A DNA stretch of 64,000 nucleotides from Rhyacichthys aspro (Eukaryota > Chordata > Actinopteri > Gobiiformes > Rhyacichthyidae), in the NCBI GenBank assembly GCA_036850595.1, contig CM072158.1:19972044-20036043 (forward strand), read 5' to 3'. The position numbers and the translations under genes were made by a program. This document shows positions 22,431-33,189 of the stretch, one piece after another (position 1 is the first letter of the stretch; each line of letters starts with the position of its first letter). The notes beneath the pieces are model-generated. The model worked only from the letters and a program-made list of their open reading frames with translations. It was not told the DNA's origin and made no database searches.

Positions 22431-25400
22431 ATGCAAAAGGCAACCTACTACGACAGCTCCGCAATTTACAGTGGCTACCCGTATCAAAGCGCAAATGGCT
22501 ACGGTTATGACGCCAATCAGGGCCAATATCCCCGGGCCTCTCATGTGGAAAGTGAGTACCATCGACCCGCGTGCTCTCTGCAGTCTCCTGACGGCTCCGT
22601 GGCGCTGCACAAACCCGGGGACATGGCGGAGAGCTGCGACAGGAGCGCGGTCATCCAGGCGGCACAGGCCAAGGTCCATCCCGAAAGCAATCAAGCGCAG
22701 GGCCCAGTGTCAGTCCCTCCACTGCCGCCGCCCCCACCATCACAGCAACCCCCCGCTCCCTCACAGTCTCCCGGTGCTATCAGCCAAAGCACAAGCAACG
22801 GCCCCGGCCCTGGTCCAGGTCCAACCGGTTCCAAGGTGGGCTCCCCGTCCTCCTCTGGAACCCGCAGCAAACAGATCTTCCCCTGGATGAAGGAGACCCG
22901 GCAGAACACAAAGCAGAAGACCACCACGAGCTCCAGCACAGGTACACACTGCACAATGCATTATGAACACCCATAGTCAAGGGTGGACCATACTCATAAA
23001 TGTTTAAATAAATATGTAATAATCATTTCAGGTTCAATAAAGGTCAACCACACCACTCAGACACATCTCTAGGTCTTTCTCCAACATTTTCAATACACAC
23101 ACCAAAACTAGTACCCAGGCTTTGTGGATTAAAATGATCCAATATCATATTATCATATTATCATTATTAAGAACCACACATATACCTCACTAGATTGTCC
23201 TACTTATATTCTAAATGTGCACAGAACATGGATTAGGATTTAAAATAAACTGAAAACATAGAAGCTCAAAAGTAAATTGATCAGCGCCATTGACCAACCC
23301 ATTATCCAAAACACAAACTTACTCACCATATTATATTATGAACATTCTGAAAGGCATCTGGACTTAGTGTTTGAAATACAAAAGCATGAACATGAGCAAA
23401 ATAATCACCAGAAGGACTCACTTTGGCGAGTTGTTTGTGTTCAATCAATGTTTTTCTCCTAATTTTATGTCCTTATTCCAAAACCAGTGCTTTTTTAAAA
23501 TTGTGATACCTGATCCAAATGCACCAATGTAACTCTCGACAAAACTTTTCTTTTTTATTATAACATTAAAAAAAAATGGAACTGGTTTAAAAAAACTGAG
23601 CTCATATGAATTAATTAGACTTACAGATCAGGACAGTAATCTAAATATCCAGTCTAGTAATTGAGTCAGGCCAATATACAATATCATCATTACGGTTATA
23701 CACAGGTGTATTGTTTTGTTTTATCATCCCTGAACATAAAACAAAACATGAATCCAAATATTGAGTGCTAAGAACCAAAAGTGACATTTTGGGCCAAATT
23801 GAGCTATTCATATCTTTTCTTTATCTTTTATCTTTTTAGCTTTATCTCAGCTCTTTTTAACTGCTATAATGGTCACAACAATACTGTTAATCAATTTAGG
23901 GTTATGCAGACAAAAGAAAAGCCTATCTATGAACACAGGATTTTGTCATTGCTAAAAGGCAGTAAGTGCTTATGACTGCTGTTCTAATTAATTTGTCATC
24001 AAAATGTGGAGCCAGAAAGGTGTATCTGACTTTTTGTCCCATTCCTATGGAACTGACTATTAATGAGACACATAAAATACATGCAGACGACCATGTTCCT
24101 CTTTTGTCTAGTCCCATTGGTCATAATGGTCTAGAGTTTCCCAAACTTCTTTTCTTGTGACCCAGATTTCAAATTATTAATTGGACCTAGTTTTACCCAG
24201 CAGACTATTTTTGTCCATAGTGTGTTTCACCAGTGCTCCTGGCCATTTCCACCTCCATCAACCAGCTCATTTAACATTTCAAACCCTCAGTAGTTTTCTC
24301 AGTTGGTTGATAGTTTCAATATTCAAATATAATCAAGCGGCACTCCTTTTATATTGAGATGTATGTTTTCATATTTGACAAATGAAATCATTATGTTGCA
24401 GAGGATAACTTTAAAAAACATCTATTGGGCTGAAAATAATAATAAAAAACACAAGTTATGCAATATATCTGTCCAATATTGCAATGACATTATGATTTGC
24501 TTTCTAAATTTTGAAATGAATTCAAAAAAGAACTTTGTTTGCTCACTGAGGTGCCTCTAACTTTTTAATTTGTTTGCACCACAATGAGGATCTTAATGGC
24601 TCTAAATATACTGACATGTAAAAGTGTGAATTCCTGGAAAATCACCACAACACAGCATGTCATGTTTATTAATATTAAGATCAGATTTGTGATAACATAC
24701 AAGACATTTAACAGGAGCATTTGAATGTGTCCAAAAGCCCTACTTTATATTGTATCAAACAGCAGACGCTACTACTGTATTTACAGTGAGCACATTCCGC
24801 CATTTGCCGTCCCCGCGCCCTGCTGCTGACCTGCCTCTAATGTAAACAGCATGTCCACTGATCACATAATGTCCCCGCAGAGACAACAAACAAACACGCA
24901 CAACAGTTGTCTGCCTTTGCCTGCTCTTGTAATTCGAACAAAACTTCAGGGGAGTGGGGGTTTATTTACATAGAGCAGACCTAAAACTCCAGAGATGTGG
25001 CTCTTCTCATGACCTCCCTGTTGGTAAATGAGGTGATTGCCACAACTGCTGTATATACCGCCTCAGAGGGCGCAGTGATGGGGCAGCCATTAATGGGAAT
25101 GGAAGTGTTTTCCTTAGGTTTATCAGCAAATTAACAAACGTATAGTCGGGAAAGCTCATTTAGTAAATGATGTTTTACGCACATATGCCTCCCTTGCGGG
25201 TGAAGGCCATACATTTGCATTTTAGGGTCATTAAACTGAGTCGAGCTTTAATCCGGAGGCCATTCTCTCGTTTGGGTTTGTAATCTGGTAATAAATATTT
25301 CATTATTGGAAGTGCTTATGTGAAGGCCTGTTTCCAGCAAGCATTAAGGTACAAACTGGGCTGTACAGCACACTTTTCCTTTGTGATGAACTGTGTCAAA

Positions 25401-28400
25401 AGGGCTACAGTAGAACCCAAATGAGGCTTGCCATACTATCCCACTTATGACACTTGATGCCAACACAGTGGAGCTGGTGCTAAAAGGTGGAACTAAACAC
25501 AATGCATTCTGCTGACTGGCCAATAGAGAAGTCTTACTCATAATGGACATTCAATAGGAAAGACACAAAACATCACAATTTCAGAAACAAAGCTTGTCTT
25601 GTGGGAAAAAGGATTCAAATCGCTGCTAGCTTTTGAAAAAACTGCAATGTATCATAAAATCTCATGTCCACAGCTGTTTTGACAAAATATCGATATCCTC
25701 AAGACACTAAAGGCTGTGAAAAGCCCACTGGAAAAGGTGACATTAAACTATGTAGATATGTTCTGACCTGTTCTGAAATTGCCATTTTTGTTTATTGGCT
25801 TTACATATTTATATTTTGTTTATGTTATACTATTATCTCAGAAATTAATATGCACAAATTGAGCTGGTAATCTAGTTTGACTTATCTGCACATAAACATG
25901 TTTATAACAGTCCTGGCAAAAAAAAAGTTTTCAAAAGAGTGCATTTTGTGTGATTTGTAACCTCTCTGAGCATGAATAGGAGACCAAAATGAACAGAAAA
26001 GTTTTAAGATCAATAGTGAATGTGTAAAATGTAAAAAATTGGTGTATCTCTTTTGATTTTTCAGTGTGGAGTTTAGAAAGCTGGGAGACGTCCAGAAACT
26101 GTTGTCTTCTTAGATAGTTCATTGCAGCAGTGCTATGTATACAGTACAGTATTTCACATGTCCAGTATCTGACAAGTTTATTCAGTGGTTTCATTTCATC
26201 TTCAGCAACACATCCACATTTTAAAACTTTTCTTCAATTTCACTTCATATTTCATCCAGAAATACACTTGTGTCACACTAGCAAGACGTTGCTATTTATC
26301 TGTCTCAGTGACTGCACACTCAGTGGAAACAGAAGCCGTATCAGGGGCTGCTGTTCCAAACCACATTTAACTGAATCTTGATGCACGGATTGGTGAAAAA
26401 GGCAGTTTAAAAGATGTAAATGATACAAACCTGAAGCCCCTCTGTCTTCTTTAATTTTAATTTGACACATTTGCACAAACCATAACCCCACAATAACACA
26501 GCAGACACTTGTGTTTTATGCCTCCCAAATGGATCTTAAAGCATGAACTAACCTGCCCTTTTCTCCATAAATAGTGCCATAATGATCCTGGCTATCAGCA
26601 GTGGCCCCGCCCACTCCTAGTGTAAACCTCTCTTTCATCTCATAATGGCTCAGGTTATGTCATGTAGCATTCCTTACCCTTCGGCTTTGGGGCGACAGGT
26701 AGTCAGATGTATGAGGTGTTGGCTGGCTGCCACAGCGGTAAGTAGGCCAACACCTTTCGTCTGTTCTGCAGCCAGGCTTTAGGCGTTTAAATGGGGGTGT
26801 TATCAGCAAGGGCAATGCCAGATGCTTTACTTTCACATTCCGCCTGAATACATAATGCTGCAGTTTTCGTTACTGCACAGGGGTCAAAGTGTTGAAGCTC
26901 TATGGCTAAGGTTAGCTTGTGGTATATCACATATCGACCTATTATTGTCCCAGATGCACAAAGGAGCTTGGACCATGCATTGATTAGTAATTGTCTCATA
27001 AAGCTGTAGAGACTGGGACAGATCTATCTAGGTTTTTTTTGGACAAGCACCACACTTTGGTTGAGTTTTGATGATATACTGAGATTGCTTCAATAAAGAC
27101 TGCAGTCAGGGCTCCACGTTGGAGGAGAGGAGTGCCAAATATAATTTGATGAAAGACTTGATTTCAGAAGATATATTATATATATTTATACATAATATCA
27201 AACAAACCATACTCTGATTTCATATGGAACCATGTCATGGACAAAAAAGTGCAATCCTATTGTTACCAGTTCATTACAAAGCCATAAACAGCAATTATGA
27301 TTAAAAGTTGGAATAAACATGCATTTGATTAATTTTATTAAAACAGTACCATTACAAATGCTGGAGAAAAAGCTGGTTGACTGCTGCTCTTTGTCTTGTC
27401 AACATTTGGCAAGATGTCATTACAAAATCAATGTGCATCATAAGAAAAGAATAGACTCACCACTGTTTTAACTACAAACCATTGAAAGTGAATAGTGAAG
27501 TCAGTAGTCAGTAAAAGCCCACTTGAATGTTTAGTCATTTTCGAAGCTGTAGTAACAAATTTTGGAAAGGTAAATGTTACAGTTGAATTGCTGTAAACTA
27601 GGCTGGTACTATATGTAATCTCCTTCAGTCACCAATGTTAAAAGTGAACCCAACAGGCAGAGAGTAATACTCCTCAACATTGTTCTAAGGGACCCATATA
27701 GGTGGAATAAGAGGAAGTTCCAATGTGCTGCATGTCATTTAAAGGCACAACATATAGGATTTCCTCTCAGATGTTTGTAACCAAACCTGAGGCCAGGCTC
27801 CTGGCTGAGGGAAAGTATAATCCAGGTTCACTCCAGCTTGAAACCAAACTATCTTCTCTCATGTTTTATGGTTTTGCTGCATTTGATCGCCTGTTCTGAG
27901 CTGTGGAAAAATGTGTGCTCAAAAAAATGTCTATCTAAACAAAGAAGCACAGTGCATTTACACATGCATTGATATTTAGATTTTTCTATGGCCACACTGG
28001 TGTCAGTTTTGATGGATTTTGATAATATGAGGATTTTTTTTTCCATTAAAGTCCTGCATGTTGTACTTTTAATTTGTAACCAAAATCATAAAATGCCCTT
28101 GAATAAAGGCAAAAAAGAAAAAAAAATGTATGTTAGGGTCTTATTGTGTTCTATAATGTACTGACACCCATTTTTCTTGTGCCCAGTGGAGAGTTGCCCC
28201 GGAGACAAGAGTCCGCCCGGATCAGCGGCGTCCAAACGAGCCCGGACCGCGTACACGAGCGCGCAGCTAGTGGAGCTGGAGAAGGAGTTCCACTTCAACC
28301 GGTACCTGTGCAGGCCCAGGCGAGTGGAGATGGCCAACCTGCTGAACCTGACTGAGAGACAGATCAAAATCTGGTTCCAGAACCGGAGGATGAAGTACAA

Positions 28401-28962
28401 GAAGGACCAGAAGGGCGTGGGGATGATGCCCTCACCAGGGGCACAATCCCCTCGGAGTCCGGTGGCTCCTAGTGCTGGGAACGGAGGCGGAGGTGGTGGG
28501 TACCTCAACTCTATGCATTCTCTTGTAAACAGTGTTCCTTATGAGTCCCAGTCGCCCACATCTTACACCAAACCTCACCAGAACGCGTACGCCATGGCCA
28601 CGTCATACCCCCCTCCTTTGAACAACTGCCCCCCCTCTCAGCCCCAAAAGCGGTATCCGGGCACCGACTCGGCCACGCCCGAGTATGACGCACACCCTCT
28701 CCAAGGCAACGGCAACTACGGGACGCATATGCAGGGCAGCCCCGTTTACGGAGGCTACATGGACTCGATGCCCAACTCTGGGGCGTCCGTTTTCGGCTTG
28801 AGCCACCTGCCTCACCCACCGAACATGGACTACAACGGAGCAATCAGCATGGGCAACAGCCAGCACCACGGAGTGTGCGAGCCCGCGCCCACGTACACAG
28901 ACCTAACGCCGCACTACTCTCAGGGAAGAATCCAGGAAGCGCCCAAACTGACGCATCTGTAG
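22431..28962 (+). CDS. hoxa3a: Homeobox protein Hox-A3a; join(22431..22941, 28187..28962)
   Basis: Group 3 Hox transcription factor for r5/r6 hindbrain and third-arch neural crest. Exon 1 ends at CACAG|GTACAC and exon 2 begins after TTGTGCCCAG; the split codon (G|TG) restores frame and yields 428 residues. I start at MQKATYYDSS, the family start, because the longer frame upstream opens with TTG and not ATG. Features in order: a tyrosine-rich N-terminus; a Pro-rich stretch (about 98-112) and a Gly-Pro run; the hexapeptide IFPWM at about 149-153; a homeodomain at about 186-245 with LTERQIKIWFQNRRMKYKK; and a long group 3 C-terminal domain ending APTYTDLTPHYSQGR and EAPKLTHL. The length fits the family. 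The intron is 5.2 kb, large for this cluster, and carries a foldback element close to exon 2. Confidence 0.96.
23031..23046 (+). promoter_or_regulatory. DR4-spaced nuclear-receptor half-sites
   Basis: GGTTCA, ATAA, AGGTCA: two perfect RGKTCA half-sites with four spacer bases. DR4 is typical of thyroid-hormone or LXR receptors and not the main RAR spacing. It is 90 bases into the intron. Confidence 0.3.
24780..25310. promoter_or_regulatory. hoxa3a: Candidate intronic enhancer of hoxa3a
   Basis: A non-coding block of mixed composition and low repetitiveness stands out within the AT-rich intron. It holds a CCATTAATGGG word (homeodomain TAAT core) near 25090, a TTTACGCAC word at 25174-25182 and a GCAGACCTAAA stretch. 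The absence of an open frame and its position suggest a conserved regulatory element. Conservation was not tested. Confidence 0.3.
27739..28072. mobile_element. Small terminal-inverted-repeat element (MITE-like)
   Basis: The left end TTAAAGGCACAACATA continues to 27762 and pairs with the reverse complement of the right end (28048-28072; TTAAAAGTACAACATG on the minus strand). The arms are about 24 bases with several mismatches. No transposase frame. A solo end of the same family is at 38960-38984. It sits 115 bases before hoxa3a exon 2 without disturbing the acceptor. Confidence 0.6.
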
Positions 28963-29742
28963 CGAACATGGCGCAGCCTGCTCACTCGACTCCCCCTGCC
29001 TCAGATCACTCCGCCCCATTGTCTTTATCCGCCACCTCCAGGCGCATTACCGCCGCTTTGTTTCGATACGCCTCCTCAACCCTTCTTCTTCTTCCACCTT
29101 TTGTTTATGTTGCCATAGTCTGACGTGTGAAGTAGCGCTAGAAAAAATAATCACCACTTGCTTGAATTCGGTCTCTATTTGTTGTTTGCCATTGTCTCAC
29201 AAAGACCTCTGTGGGCTGTAGAGCGGTAGGTAGTGGCTAGGTGGGTGGGTAGGTATAGGCTAGGTTAAGGGATAGGGAGGGGGCACACACTTATATTTAA
29301 TCTTTTTTCCTTTCAATCTTCAACAAACAGGGTATTATGAACATATGTTATTCGTTTTAATGTGAAAATGTCCTATTTTATTTATCCGCATTTGAAGAAT
29401 TGTGTTGTTGCATTTTGTTGCACTTAAGATGGTGTTATGAGGGTTCCCATTGACACAGACACTCTTCCATTGCTTGTGGACGTTTCTGTGATTATTTATT
29501 TTCGTCCTCTTAGTATTAATTTTGACCGTTGGTATTATCTGGGCTCGTCCACGCCACTGCGTTGCCACCGTTCTTCGAGGAGGTGTTTTCTTTTGGAATG
29601 TAAAATCAATCAGTCATGCAATAAGGGTGGAAAGAAGGACACACGATAGCCATTTTTTATTCTTTATTGAAGAAGCACACATCATTCATTTGTCCCATTT
29701 TTTTCTCGATGTAAAACATTCCATGCTGCTCCAGTTTGAAGA

Positions 29743-29748
29743 AATAAA
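29743..29748 (+). terminator. hoxa3a: hoxa3a polyadenylation signal (candidate)
   Basis: AATAAA about 780 bases after the stop codon. Another cluster, AATAATAAATAATAAAC, follows near 29870. Confidence 0.45.
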
Positions 29749-31160
29749 GACAACGATTTAAATATAATTGTAGCATATCATTCGGTTTGAAATCATGTTT
29801 GGGGCATATGCACAGAATGGAGCCAACAGAATCCTACATTTTTTAAAACTATGGTATTAATACTACTACTACTAATAATAAATAATAAACAGTCTGAAAA
29901 AATAAACAATAATTGACTAACAGGACAATGAAAAGGCCAAAGAAAGCGCTGCATATTGAATAAAAGGCTACTTGGTTGGACGTGGGAAAAAATCCCACCC
30001 GGGTGGCCTTCTTCTAGCCCTGTGTCGCGTGCGTGGGCACATCCATAATAATAAAAATGTCACCGTGAAGCACTGTGTGTGAGATCCTGCAAGAGAGCAA
30101 CGAGACAACAAGAGAAGCCAAATGAGAAATCGTTTGAGAAATAATTCGCTGATGTGTTCCGTCAGTCACCAGGACATGGAAGGAAATACGGCCTCAAAGT
30201 GGATTCATTTGTCTCATAATTTTTCATATTTAGCGCAGATGTCATAAGGGAAATGCCTGGGTCAGAATGAGTGTTGCAGCTTTGAGAATTGTAACAAAGG
30301 GTATAAGAAAATGAATATTGCTTTTCTTTACGCATTTTACGCACAATTTTGTGCACAGTATGTTTTAAAGCGTATATTCATATTTTTTGTTTTTTAATTT
30401 TGAAAATTATAGTTGGTGAAATAATTCTCAAATTGTTTTAAAGCTGTCAAAATTTTCATCAAAAAATGGTTTAATTGTTAAAAGGTTTACATTGTTTTTC
30501 TGCGTTATTTTCGCAATCATCTGAGGTCCATTATGATTGATACAGCAGGGCATGAACATTACGGCCCTGACATATGGTTAGCAGGGGAACCTAGAACAAT
30601 TGAACCATGGTGTGTCAGAGCATTTCTGCGTCCAACACACACGCAGCAAGCCTCTGATTTGAGCCATATGCGTTACACACAGGTAGCACATAAATAACGC
30701 TTTGCGAGTTTTCTATTTTTTAATCCGTGAGGAAAGAGCTTCTAAATCAAACGTGGAGACGAATCCTTTAAACGCAGCCACCCACTCGTTTGCCCCACAC
30801 ACAAAAGAGGGAAAAGAAGGGGGAAAAAAAGAGAAAATAAGTCATCCATCTTTCGTTCAAAGGCTTCAGGAAAACGAAAAAAAAAAAAAAAAATACAAAC
30901 GGATACATCCATAGCGTTGAGAAAGGCCAGGTACAGGCGCGTCACATACTCACCGTCGGCCCATTACAGCCTCTTGTAACAAGCAGAAGGAAGCATGATT
31001 CATATTTGTCTCCTAAAACATCCCTTCCAGCGACTGAGAGGCTACAACTGCGAGCAAATAGTGTTTCCTAATCTGAGTGGCCAGTGTTTCTCGCCGCTTC
31101 CTGGCTGCATTTGATCCGGGGGAGAGTTAGAAGCCTTAAATGTGCTGTGAGGGCACCGAG

Positions 31161-31192
31161 CTGTCAGACCTTTTGGCGAGTAAGATTGATCG
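31161..31192 (+). promoter_or_regulatory. Prep/Meis plus Hox/Pbx composite site upstream of hoxa2a
   Basis: CTGTCA (the TGACAG Prep/Meis site on the minus strand, 31161-31166) is followed 16 bases later by AGATTGATCG (31183-31192), which fits the WGATNNATNN Hox/Pbx consensus. Closely spaced pairs of this kind drive rhombomere 4 expression of Hoxb1 and Hoxb2 in mouse. It lies 2 kb before the hoxa2a ATG. Confidence 0.5.
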
Positions 31193-31560
31193 CGCACAGG
31201 CTTCCAGGACTCTTTGTTTGGTATATAAGCAAAAAAATGAGAAGAGGCGAACCCTTTTTTTCCTCCCTATTTCCCTTCTGTTTTTCACAACAAGTCATAC
31301 ATTTCCTCTTTTTTTTTTGGATTGAGTGAAAATATAACATGCATTTGCTTAAACCAAAGGTGGATTTCATGGAGCATTCTGGAAGCATAAGCAAACATTG
31401 CAGGGAGAAGCCAGTGAATAACATTAGCATAAAAACATAGGAATGCACTGGAAAAGGACCAGGGTTAACGTAATGGGCTTTGCATCAACGCAATTTCACA
31501 TCAGCTGATAATCTAAAGCATCTGCGTCTGTTTTCTTATTACACAACATCTTTGGCCACG

Positions 31561-32040
31561 TTTTTACATAGATCCATTCAAACATGAAATCATTTGGAAA
31601 AAGTGCTACAGAATTAAAATGGAGTGATTAGAAATGCAGTTTAAATGCATTTATGTCATGGCCATTTAGTTCAAAGCAGTTAAACGATAATATAAATGTT
31701 TTATTTACAATAATCCTACAATACTATTGCCACGTGGAGCCATAGATTTTTACACAGGCTTTGTAAACATGGAATTATTGGTAAAGGTTACATATAGGAA
31801 TGCATATCCTAAAATGGAGTGATTAGGAACGCATTGCAATCAGACAATGGTCATTTTATTCAATGCAGTTCAGTATTGGGAAGTCCTTCCATATTTTATG
31901 TTACAGCATCATTTCATTCGGATTAATTATTTTATATTTACACATGAAATCAATTAAATACAGACATGGAAACATAAATGTGGTGATTAGGCAACGCAAA
32001 TTTAAAGGAGGAATGATGTAAACGCATTAGGGCTTCGCTT
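31561..32040 (+). repeat. Diverged three-unit array upstream of hoxa2a
   Basis: Three blocks about 187 bases apart share the same order of words. Unit 1 is 31561-31683, unit 2 is 31747-31878 and unit 3 is 31934-32040. Each opens with a TTTTTACA or TTTACACATG stretch and holds a GTGATTAG homeodomain-type core. Units 1 and 2 share the exact 16-mer AAAATGGAGTGATTAG (31617 and 31811). A related unit lies in the hoxa2a intron at 33853-33924. No coding potential. Confidence 0.6.
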
Positions 32041-32984
32041 TAATGCATATTTGTAATATGTTAAACCATTATCATACAAAGCTAAAGATGTTCCTATAGG
32101 CCTATGTAAGCATGTAGAATATCAATACGTGGAAACTGGAACTAATTGTAAATAGATTGTTGAAAACATACCTGTGCTTTGCGTCGATGCAAATCCTCTT
32201 GTTTTGTTCCATAATAATACAACACACGTGGCTCGACATTTGAAATAAGCTAAACAAAGCATTGCATAACCCTACAGAAGAAATAGGCGAACACTTTTCA
32301 TATTTCAACATTCACAAGAGGTGAATAATGCTTTTTAGATTTCTACATTTGTGGTTAACGACAAAATTGAATAGGGCCATCCATGTGTCATCTCTGCTTT
32401 AAACGAACTGCACTGCACAATCTGTCTTTAAATAACAATCTGGATGACTCTAGCTCGATGATATGGAGGATGAACAGTCTGTGTGGCTCTAACTCTGATC
32501 TTAAAGTGCCTTTATAGGCTCAAATGTGTCATATCAGTCAATATTAGCGTTATGGATGGTGTTTTTTATTGCCACACGTAGCTCTGGTGCATATGTCACT
32601 ATTCCACGTTTAAAACCTGACATTTATGGGAATCCACGCTTTGCACAGGAACTGTCCACAGTTCTCCACATCACTCTGTGTTTTCTGCCTCTGTGGTGTG
32701 AAATGTGTGTGAGCGGTGCGTGTGTGGTGGGGGCGTTCACGACTGACAAACAATACGAGAAAGGAGGACGAATCCGCGCGCACCCTCCAGCCAGCACCAC
32801 TTCCCTGCAATCGACAGCCATTCTTAAATATTTTTAGTAGAGTGTAGTGGACGTGTGGAGGACAAACGTGCATGGAACATGTAAATAAATCAGACGTCCC
32901 CACTTCAGCAACGCAAGATTTTCTTCTTTCGTTCTTTTTGGGATCAATCAGGCAGACAGTCTTTTGATTAAACCCCAAATTGTC

Positions 32985-33189
32985 ATTGGGCAGAGGTAAT
33001 CATGTGACAGCGGTTCAATTTCAACCTCCATGAAGTCAATAGTTTAATAGGAGCTCGGTCCCCACAGTGAAAAAACTGAACCGGGGGAGTCTGTTTTGTG
33101 TTTTTTTTTTCCTCCTTCGTCGATTAGTAGAGTTGTAACGTTTCTAAAACCACGCGTGGCAAACTTTCCTCGGCTCTGAGCGAGCGGAG
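32985..33189 (+). promoter_or_regulatory. hoxa2a: hoxa2a proximal promoter
   Basis: An inverted CCAAT box (ATTGG, 32995-32999) is followed at once by CATGTGACAG (33001-33010), combining an E-box variant with a Prep/Meis TGACAG. This parallels the CCAAT plus CACGTGAC arrangement at hoxa4a and hoxa3a. The 5' UTR probably starts downstream of the T-rich run near 33100. No TATA box is seen. Confidence 0.45.

Larger units (their letters stand above)
22942..28186 (+). other. hoxa3a: hoxa3a intron (5.2 kb)
   Basis: Mostly AT-rich DNA without coding potential. It contains a DR4-spaced pair of half-sites (23031-23046), a GC-richer block (24780-25310) that looks like an intronic enhancer, a possible old repeat near 24130-24340 and a 334-bp terminal-inverted-repeat element (27739-28072). 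Otherwise I see nothing to name between 25.3 and 27.7 kb. Confidence 0.7.
28963..33189. other. hoxa3a-hoxa2a intergenic region
   Basis: Starts with the hoxa3a 3' UTR, then AT-rich DNA. Between 30.7 and 33.1 kb it should hold hoxa2a control elements: a Prep/Meis plus Hox/Pbx pair (31161-31192), a three-unit diverged array (31561-32040) and an EGR/Krox20-like GTGGGGGCG (32727-32735). In mammals and pufferfish the r3/r5 and neural crest enhancers of Hoxa2 lie in this interval. I see no gene. Confidence 0.6.
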
